Source: Zymoseptoria tritici IPO323
Taxonomy: Eukaryota; Ascomycota; Dothideomycetes; Mycosphaerellales; Mycosphaerellaceae
NCBI RefSeq assembly: GCF_000219625.1
Contig: NC_018217.1
Span: 1,364,001 to 1,428,000, forward strand
Direction: 5' to 3'
DNA: 64,000 nucleotides
Positions 53,515-64,000 of the stretch are shown here, in pieces. The notes under the pieces are model-generated. The model made no database searches. It worked only from the letters and a program-made list of their open reading frames with translations, and was not told where the DNA came from. A program made the position numbers and the translations under genes. Position 1 is the first letter of the stretch. The number at the start of each line of letters is the position of its first letter.

Positions 53515-53848
53515 GATGCTGAGTGCACGGAGCATGAGCTCCGGCAATATTCACGACCACAAACATGTGGCTCATGTCTTCACATGTTCATGCAGTGGAT
53601 CGTGCTCTTAACATTATTCACACACGCAATGCACGTCCTCGAGGGATGCGCATGCGCCAGTGGCACACGACCTTACCAAACCGGTCCACCAGCTTCCAAC
53701 GTCCTACTTCGACCATCGCACAACCACTTCCAACAGAGTTTCGTCTTCATTAAGATTTCAAGACTTCGAAGTCACTCACGACCACTCAAGCAAGACCTGT
53801 GCCTTCGACTACATCGACCACGATCAATTCTTTCAGAGGACTATCAAG
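53515..53848. other. Leader/promoter region of the six-cysteine secreted protein
   Basis: 334 bp. The frame that later becomes coding is open from about 53660 but has no ATG before the splice donor at 53850, so it is read here as 5' UTR. Confidence 0.5.
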
Positions 53849-54376
53849 AGTGCGTCTACAGTGATCAACTGAAAGACGTTCAACTGACAGAAAGCAGTGC
53901 AGCTTCCAACTTTCCTCGCCTGCCTCTTCTTCATGGGCTTCGTCGTCACAGCCTCCTCATGGTCCATTACCTTCTACGAGTCGAAGGCCGATTGCAAGGG
54001 TAAGGGAGATCGCGAGCGCTACACTTCTTACGTCGGCTCCAAGTACAACTACTGGACCCTCGCCGGTACCAAGGACCGCGATTCCGGGGATTGTCAGCAA
54101 ACGAGGGATGGTGGACACAACTTCGAGGACTGCAACTCCGGCCCACTCGACACGCACAAGCTGTACTTCACAGTCGGATCCGGCACCCACTGTCGCTTCT
54201 CTTGGACCGCCGGTTTCTTCATGCCAAGCGACCTCAGGGGTACAATGCCAGGGGACGAGGGCAAGTGCTGGTCTATGACTAGTGCGATTGGAAGAATCCC
54301 AGACGAATTCTACTTTCAGTGCGGAGTGATTGATGATCCTTATTGGAACACGGCTGGCGGAGGTGGTTCGTCGTGA
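53849..54376 (+). CDS. Small secreted six-cysteine protein, 159 residues; start codon split by an intron
   Basis: The open frame beginning at 53897 starts with GTG, not ATG. A 48-bp intron 53850-53897 (GTGCGT donor, CAACTGACAG branch, AAAGCAG acceptor) joins the A at 53849 to TG at 53898, creating ATG followed by QLPTFLACLFFMGFVVTA, a clean signal peptide. No ATG in this frame exists upstream before a stop. The mature region has six cysteines (KADCK, SGDCQ, FEDCN, THCRF, GKCWS, FQCGV) and many aromatic residues, and ends in a Gly/Ser tail. No family recognised. Secreted, function unknown. Confidence 0.7.
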
Positions 54377-55110
54377 GCGCTCGTTTGAAGGAGAGCACAT
54401 GCGAACCGATGTTGTCATGTCCTAGGAATCGCTCACCTCGGACGACATAAGCACTTCCAAAAGTTGCCTTTGCAGAGACACGACGAGAACACGGCCGTGG
54501 TACCAGACTCCCGTGCAACCAATAGTTGCCAGGCCGCATGGTGCGATAAAAACAAATATCGACAGCAGCAGAGCGAGATCCAAGAATCCCGATTTCCACT
54601 ACCTTGGCGATCGGACCATCCGCGGTGGCAGTACCATACATATCAATCAGCAAGCGCCTCACGTCCGGCTTCATGGCAGCTGACAGTACATGCTTACAAG
54701 CTGTGCAGGCAAGTCGGCAAGACATGCTATCAAGGCGTACAGATAATTAAGCAGAACACATCCACAAGCTTTGCAGATAAATTAGCAGAACATAGGAGTA
54801 CATAAGGTACCTGTGCAGTCAACTTGACAGGACATCTTGATAATGTCTTTATGTCTTAGTAGGACGTACTCGATCAGTGTGCATGTCACTTACAGCAAGT
54901 GAATGACGTTCCAACTCAGCCGAGGTGCACAAGCTTCAAACGCAGTTAACGTGTTATGTCCGCAGGAATGGTCAGAAGGCTAAGATATGCAAATGCAAAG
55001 GCAGGGTAAGCACGTCTGTAGCACTTGCCAACGATCATGCATTGACCTGCCTGAGATTCCCAAAGCCAACTCTCCTTCCTTCATCAACCACCGTATTGGC
55101 ATCATCAGCC
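54377..55110. other. Intergenic region upstream of the epoxide hydrolase
   Basis: 734 bp, AT-richer than the neighbours. It contains an imperfect 19-bp direct repeat (54740-54758 and 54774-54792) and no supported gene. Confidence 0.5.
54740..54792. repeat. Imperfect 19-bp direct repeat, 34-bp period
   Basis: CAGATAATTAAGCAGAACA is followed 34 bp later by CAGATAAATTAGCAGAACA. Both units differ by a single shifted A. Non-coding; might be a factor site pair or a small duplication. Confidence 0.65.
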
Positions 55111-56645
55111 ATGGCCGACTACAGCAGACCACCATCTGGCGTCAAGCTCCAGCTTACACCATTCAAAGCTCATGTCGATGAGCAGAAGCTCCAAGACTTC
55201 AAGACACTCCTCAAGCTGTCGCCCGTGGCACCGGCTAACTACGAGAACTCTCATCCGTCCGTCAATCGACGCTATGGAACTCCGCGAGACTGGCTCATCA
55301 ACGCCAAAGACGAATGGCTGAACAAGTTCGATTGGCGCAAGCACGAAAATTACATCAACTCTTTCCCCAACTACACAGCTACAGTCCGAGACGATGCTGG
55401 CCACGAACTTACGATCCACTTCACTGCACTCTTCTCGCAGAAGTCAGACGCCATCCCCCTCGCTTTCTACCATGGCTGGCCAGGATCCTTCTTAGAGTTT
55501 CATCAGATCCTCGAGTTGCTCAAGAAGAAATACAGCCCAGAAGATCTTCCATACCATGTTATCGTGCCGAGCATTCCCGGCTATGCCTACTCTTCCGGCC
55601 CACCTCTGGATTTCGACTTCAGCCTCGAGAACGCCGCCGAGGCTTTGAACAACCTCATGGTTGGTCTCGGCTTTGGCTCTGGCTACATCGCACAAGGCGG
55701 TGACCTGGGCTCTATGATCAGCAGGTATCAGGCGGCGAAACTGGAGTCGTGCAAAGGTATGCACCTCAACTTCTCGCCTACAGCCAGACCGAAGAATGCG
55801 GATGAGCTGCCCATGGAGAAGATTGAGCAGGAGGCGCTTACTCGCGGCTTGAAGTTCAGAGAAGAAGGCATGGGCTACAGTGTGAGTCTCGCGAGATCGT
55901 GAGCTTCATCGGTGCGGCTACAGCTAACTCTTGCGATGGTGTAGCTGGAGCATGGCACTCGCACCGCCACAATCGGCCATTGTTTGAGCGCCAGCCCTCT
56001 GGCTCTCTTGAGCTGGTACGTCGACCATACCTTTGGATTCCAACTAATAGCTAATCGATTCGCCATAGGATTGGAGAGAAGTTCCTCGATTGGTCAGACG
56101 AAGACCCATCGCTCGAGCACATATTGGAAAGCGTGACTCTCTACTGGATGACCGACACGTTTCCTCGCTGTATCTATCCCTACCGCGGAGTGAGTCTACC
56201 TGTTTCACATATCTCAGCTTCCAGACTAACGCATGACTTCAGCTCAGTGGTGATGATCAACGTCCAAGGATCAACACTATCTCGGGCGTAAGTCATGTTT
56301 CCAATCCTGCACTTGTGAGGCATCTTCGAGAAGCTATCTCAGACTGACACCGTAACAAGCGTGGACGCGAACGACCATACGTCGAGAAGCCCTCTGGGTA
56401 CTCCTTCTTCCCCAAGGAGCTCGTTCCGATGCCAAAGAGCTGGGTTGCTGACACCTGCAACCTTGTCTCGGCTTCGATTCACACTTCTGGCGGACATTTC
56501 GCTGTAAGTCAATCCATATCGCCACGGTGGTCTAGCGCAGCTGTGCTAATGAAATATTCAGGCTATGGAGAAGCCGAGCGAGTTGCTCCAAGACGTGGAG
56601 GAGTACATCAAGAAGGCATGGAAAGCGCCTAGTGGTAAGCTGTAG
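55111..56645 (+). CDS. Epoxide hydrolase (EHN plus alpha/beta-hydrolase)
   Basis: Six exons: 55111-55881, 55945-56015, 56069-56189, 56243-56287, 56360-56503 and 56562-56645, 411 residues. The ATG at 55111 gives MADYSRPPSGVKLQLTPFKA; the frame is open upstream but without a better start. The EHN lid domain (DWRKHENYINSFPNYTA) precedes the hydrolase fold: oxyanion motif HGWPGS (residue 121), nucleophile Asp198 in AQGGDLGSM, lid tyrosine region YWMTDTFPRCIYPYR, and the catalytic His in HTSGGHFAAMEKP. No signal peptide, so cytosolic or peripheral. It opens epoxides to diols; natural substrate unknown. Confidence 0.92.
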
Positions 56646-56771
56646 ATCATACGCAGTTCGGTGGAATGATTCTCGTCGGGTATCTAACAACGCGAAGAGG
56701 TGTAATGATTTTGACACGGTCGATTGATCAATTGATCACGATGGATTTCAATGAAAGCTCTCCCGAAACCA

Positions 56772-57806
56772 TCACTCCAACCAAGTGTCCCTCTCAAAGG
56801 AATAGAAAGCCGGTGCTTCGTGCTTCCCATTGACCTGCCCCTCTTCTTTGCCTGCCAAAGTAGCCACGCTGCTATCCTCTGTGAGCCACTCCTCGTGAGC
56901 TTCATCGCCCTTGCCATCCAACTCGATCCTCATTGGCATTTCTTCTTCCAAAGTGCCCGCCAAAGAGTCCTCAATCGTCCACTCCCTACACTCCCCGCCA
57001 CGGCAGTCCTCCAGATTCCCTGACCAGATCCACGCGTGCGCCTGCACCGTCCTTCGCTGCAGCCGCCAGGGACGCGCTGCTGACTCGCCTGGTGGAGACT
57101 CCACCCACACATCGATCTCGACTCCCACTTTGCGCCGCTTGGCTCCGGGTCGGTAGTGCTGGTGGACAGCATCTCTTGAAGCCTTGCCTTGACCGAAGAC
57201 TAGCATGCCTTGCACGTAAGATTGCGCGTTGTCGGCGCGAACGAGACAGGGCTGGAGACTTTCCTGATCAAGGTGTGCGTGGCAGCCGGGCAGGAAGGCT
57301 GGAGTCATGCGGTTGATCAGGTCTCCCGCGGACCCTTTGGAAAGGAGACCGGCAAGCGAGCCGGGTAGCATTAGTGCATCGTGAATGAATGTGGGCGTGT
57401 ATCTAGTAAGGTCGTAGGTGTTGTCTTTCAAGAGCTTGGAAGCTTCGATGCGATTGCGCAGAGCCCGTTGGTAGGCGAATGTGGTGAGCCCTGGAGAGGA
57501 GGTTGGAATTGCGACTTGGAGATGTCTTTCAACGGGCGGCAGGCTTCCTTGTTCCGAGTCTCCCTGCGACGTGAGGCTGGCATTGAAGGATGCATCGTTT
57601 AGGATTTGGCGTTTGGAGAGACTGGCCATTGTCTGTACGTCGGCTGCATCGTCGTGTCCGTAGGGCGACACTTTCTTGGTGATGTCCACATTTCGAGGAG
57701 CGAGATGAGGACGATTCTCAAGATCTTGTTGAATTCGGGATGGCACATTCTCTGTAGAGGTGGACTCCGTTCTCCCATTCGACCGCTGGATGGCGTGAAA
57801 ATGCAT
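56772..57806 (-). CDS. AIG2-like / gamma-glutamylcyclotransferase-fold protein
   Basis: Single exon, 344 residues. The conserved core is residues ~135-265: TPTFIHDALMLPGSLAGLL, MTPAFLPGCHAHL, YVQGMLVFGQGKASRDAVH and VGVEIDVWVESP, then QAHAWIWSGN. This is the AIG2-like fold; the fungal group has an altered entry motif (LPGSL) in place of the usual YGTL. The N-terminal 100 residues are disordered. Enzymatic activity is uncertain. It is convergent with the epoxide hydrolase (126 bp). Confidence 0.78.
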   Translation of the reverse strand: MHFHAIQRSNGRTESTSTENVPSRIQQDLENRPHLAPRNVDITKKVSPYGHDDAADVQTMASLSKRQILNDASFNASLTSQGDSEQGSLPPVERHLQVAIPTSSPGLTTFAYQRALRNRIEASKLLKDNTYDLTRYTPTFIHDALMLPGSLAGLLSKGSAGDLINRMTPAFLPGCHAHLDQESLQPCLVRADNAQSYVQGMLVFGQGKASRDAVHQHYRPGAKRRKVGVEIDVWVESPPGESAARPWRLQRRTVQAHAWIWSGNLEDCRGGECREWTIEDSLAGTLEEEMPMRIELDGKGDEAHEEWLTEDSSVATLAGKEEGQVNGKHEAPAFYSFERDTWLE

Positions 57807-61500
<3,694 letters not shown>

Positions 61501-62098
61501 GTGCTAGACTGATGCTACGGTAATGGGATGGAAGATATGAGTCTCTTCAGCATGTCATACAGGACTTCGTCGTCGCCAATGGGCACAGGAAGTGGACTTG
61601 CATGGAGGCAGTGACACGTTTGCGATGATAGAATGTTCCAATAGCTCGCCTCGAGGCGAACAGCAATTGAAAGCATGTGATCTTTCGATTTTCGTCGATG
61701 TCGCAACAGCTCAACAGCTGTTCCTTGTCACCGCCATGTAAACCCTGGTAGAACTACCTGATGCGCTGGACATAAGTTACCGTCGGTGAACTGCCGTGTT
61801 TCAAACGTGCCTCTCCAACGCGTCCTCGTTCTCACATCGTTCTGTCTGTGGCGGTCTTTTCATCAACACGACTGACAACCTCCGACCCATCCTCGAAGAA
61901 GGTGTGCACCAACAACGCCATTCACCAGAGCTGACCCTGGAGATCGCTTTGTCCCCTGCAGCTGCACGTCGTGGTGCATGCAGCATATCCGCCTCCACAT
62001 TGGCGGTAAGATAAAAAAGCTCCGGCCCTTCCGCCTCTCAAGACCTGCTATTCGATCTTTCGCACGTTGTTCAACACACATATACCTCGAAAAGCGCA
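61501..62098. other. Intergenic region CDC48 / bestrophin-like gene
   Basis: 598 bp with CDC48 3' flank and the next promoter. No gene, RNA or repeat supported. Confidence 0.5.
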
Positions 62099-63239
62099 AT
62101 GTCGCCCTCGTATGGCTCTTTTCGGAGTCCTCGGCCGTCGAATTCGCGGTCATCGACATTTCCTAGCTACAATACCTCCCGCAAGAAGCCTCGACGCTGG
62201 CCGTTGGTCCTTCGATTCGTCAAAGGAGCCGTGCATGTAGATATCGCTATCGCGGTAATTCTACATGCGGCTTTCACGGCGTTGATATGCTACTGGCAGG
62301 TGGAGAAGAGTGGACACTTGTCAATTCCTTCCAGCGTCGTGCCCAGTCTGAGTATTGTGGTCGGCTTGATGCTGGTGTTTCGTCAGTGCTACCAGTATAC
62401 AGAGCGATTGTGCAACAGGTGTTCCCTAACGCATTTCTACAGGCAATGGAACAAGCTACGATCGTTTCTGGCAGGGCAATCAACTTTTCACAACCGTCGT
62501 CACGAACATCCGCAATCTTACCCGCAGCTTTTTGGCCTGCTCGCACACCTCCAAAGGCCCTCCACCCACGGACGTCGAACGCGCCGACACCGAGCGCACC
62601 GTCCGCGTGCTCCTGGCTCTCGTCTACGCGACCAAGAACCACCTCCGCGCCGAGTGGGGCGGCGCCATGCCTCCCTTGCTGCTAGCCCAGTCTGAGATCG
62701 AACGCCATCGCAGGGAGAGCGTCTCGGTGCATAAACCAGAGTACGCTGAATTGCTCCCTCCCGGAACGCGTGGGCACGAAGAGTCCGGGTTGGGATTGTT
62801 GCTGCAGCTCTCCATTCAAGTCGAAGCGTACATCAAACGCGCCCACGATCGAGGTTGGTTCCACAGTCCGCAGGCGTCACAGATGAGCGTGCAGCTCAAT
62901 ACACTCGTGGCGGCGTATGGAAGTATGGAGACGATTCACCTCACGCCACTGCCAGTGGCGTATCTGATCCACATGCGACAGGTGTTGAGCTTGTTCTGTT
63001 GCGTGTTGCCATTCGCATGGGTAGCGGAGATGGGTTGGTGGACGGTGTTGATGGTCGCCGTGGTGTCGTTCACGCTGTATGGCATTGAAGCTATTGGGCA
63101 ACAGCTTGAGGATCCGTTTGGGTACGATCGAATTGATATCAAGGTCGATGCTATCGCGGAGGATTTGAGGGTCGAGACGACGGTCTTGCTGGAGAATTGG
63201 AGGAGAGGCGGAGATATGTTTCCGAAAGATCAGCTGTAA
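62099..63239 (+). CDS. Bestrophin-like (UPF0187) anion channel
   Basis: Two exons, 62099-62381 and 62443-63239, 359 residues; 61-bp intron with GTCAGT donor and CCTAAC branch, phase 1. Splicing gives the family signature VFRNGTSYDRFWQGNQLF, followed by TNIRNLTRSFLA. Membrane segments: AVHVDIAIAVILHAAFTALI, PSLSIVVGLMLVF, VLSLFCCVLPFAWVA and WTVLMVAVVSFTLYGIEAIG. The conserved end is EDPFGYDRIDIKVDAIAEDL, as in bacterial and fungal bestrophins, where it includes the regulatory acidic cluster. Likely a chloride/bicarbonate-type channel; location (plasma membrane or organelle) unknown. Confidence 0.88.
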
Positions 63240-63415
63240 TAGCTCGAATTGGGTACATCATGCTGGGTATCTAGACATTACATGCTGTTGATGAAATATG
63301 ATGATGCTACAAACGAAGAAGATGTCAATTTGGTGCCAAAACGCTCATGCTCAAGCCATGCCAAACTCCACAATCGCTCACAAAGATAAAAAATACAGGG
63401 TATCCAACGCCTCGC

Positions 63416-64000
63416 TCAAATATCACCATTTGCGTGCGGTCGACTGCGACCATAAATCCTCTGCTGGCGCTTCGTGTCGCCGTGATATTCCGACATCAAA
63501 CCGATCGAAATCTCGTCGCTGAACACGACCGACTTTCCCAAGAGAGTCCAATGCTCGTTCTGAGATACAACATCCGAGGCGCCATTCGTTCTGGGCACAG
63601 GTCTCGGCTCCAAGATCCATAGTCGTGCCAGATGGACGTACTCTGGATTCACCAAAACCGTCGGTATCGCTGCTCGGATGTTCTCGTTCCCTATAGGCAC
63701 AAAGGTGAGCACTTTCCCATCGCCCTCTGTCGGAACCCAGAGAGGCCGCCATTTTTCCGGCTTGGACACCTGCCGCTGCGGCAGCCCGCGGATGACCAGG
63801 AAGTTGACAAAGTCCATGACGAAGCCAGCAGCTCGTTCACTCCACGCTTCCGCCGGCCATCGACCGCGTGTATTCTGCAGTGCAATCAGGAGCTCCCAAG
63901 CGCCTTTCAAGTCGACCTTCCAACGGCCCATGGAGTAGCGTTGAGCGACGTCGCTCATCCAGTCTGGTCCGCACTGGAAAACGCAGGCCAGAGTTTCCAC
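63416..64000 (-). CDS. Unrecognised conserved-looking protein, C-terminal 194 codons (5' end outside window)
   Basis: The frame is open to the right edge and ends at 63416; the first visible codon is GTG, so the start lies beyond the window. Composition is that of a folded protein: VDLKGAWELLIALQNTRGRW, VMDFVNFLVIRGLPQR, PTVLVNPEYVHLARLWIL, then a short hydrophilic tail. No family recognised. It is convergent with the bestrophin-like gene. Confidence 0.6.
   Translation of the reverse strand: METLACVFQCGPDWMSDVAQRYSMGRWKVDLKGAWELLIALQNTRGRWPAEAWSERAAGFVMDFVNFLVIRGLPQRQVSKPEKWRPLWVPTEGDGKVLTFVPIGNENIRAAIPTVLVNPEYVHLARLWILEPRPVPRTNGASDVVSQNEHWTLLGKSVVFSDEISIGLMSEYHGDTKRQQRIYGRSRPHANGDI

Noticed and set aside
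54925..55110. N-terminal extension of the epoxide hydrolase
   Set aside because: The upstream part lacks an ATG at its beginning and is not like the family; MADYSRPPSG at 55111 is the natural start.

Overview
The window is a gene-dense stretch of nuclear DNA from a filamentous ascomycete (Pezizomycotina). The evidence is short introns (about 46-130 bp) with GTRNGT donors and CTRAY-type branch points, single-copy fungal genes such as samB, ATG16, ALB1, CSF1 and XDJ1, and small secreted cysteine-rich proteins. A dothideomycete host is likely from general gene character, but this is inference. I found 29 complete or near-complete protein genes, two genes cut by the window edges, one long open extension behind an in-frame amber codon, and no rRNA, tRNA, CRISPR or intact transposon. 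Exon boundaries were placed by hand from splice signals and checked for frame.

Left part (1-15 kb): the 3' end of CSF1 (bridge-like lipid transfer protein), then four neighbouring genes for mitochondrial translation (IF3m/AIM23, mitochondrial GluRS/MSE1, uL4m/YML6, mL38/MRPL35) arranged as two divergent pairs, an XDJ1-type Hsp40, a six-exon MFS sugar transporter and a two-exon ATG16.

Middle (15-38 kb): samB (MYND finger), a serine/proline-rich disordered protein whose frame is interrupted by one TAG and then stays open for 785 more codons with tandem repeats, a RING protein resembling Slx8, mitochondrial DNA polymerase gamma (MIP1), a 91-residue secreted cysteine-rich protein, fructose-bisphosphate aldolase, PRP19, a second RING-like protein resembling Slx5, 3-hydroxyacyl-CoA dehydratase (PHS1) and an SMP-30/lactonohydrolase-like protein.

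Right part (39-64 kb): an ArAE/DUF2421-type membrane protein, MRT4, RPL32, a UBP16/USP30-like deubiquitinase, ALB1, a secreted DUF3237-type protein with four exons, VPS16, a fungal Mg-chelatase-like conserved protein, a secreted six-cysteine protein whose start codon appears to be assembled by splicing, an epoxide hydrolase, an AIG2-like protein, CDC48, a bestrophin-like channel and an unrecognised partial gene.

Functional themes: mitochondrial gene expression (IF3m, GluRSm, uL4m, mL38, MIP1), ubiquitin/SUMO and proteostasis (XDJ1-like, two SIM-bearing RING proteins, PRP19, UBP16, CDC48), ribosome assembly (MRT4, ALB1, RPL32) and membrane traffic/autophagy (VPS16, ATG16, CSF1). The most unusual signals are the amber codon inside a long continuous frame, the intron that splits an ATG, and three introns whose length is a multiple of three and which carry no in-frame stop, so an uncritical gene model would keep them as coding sequence.
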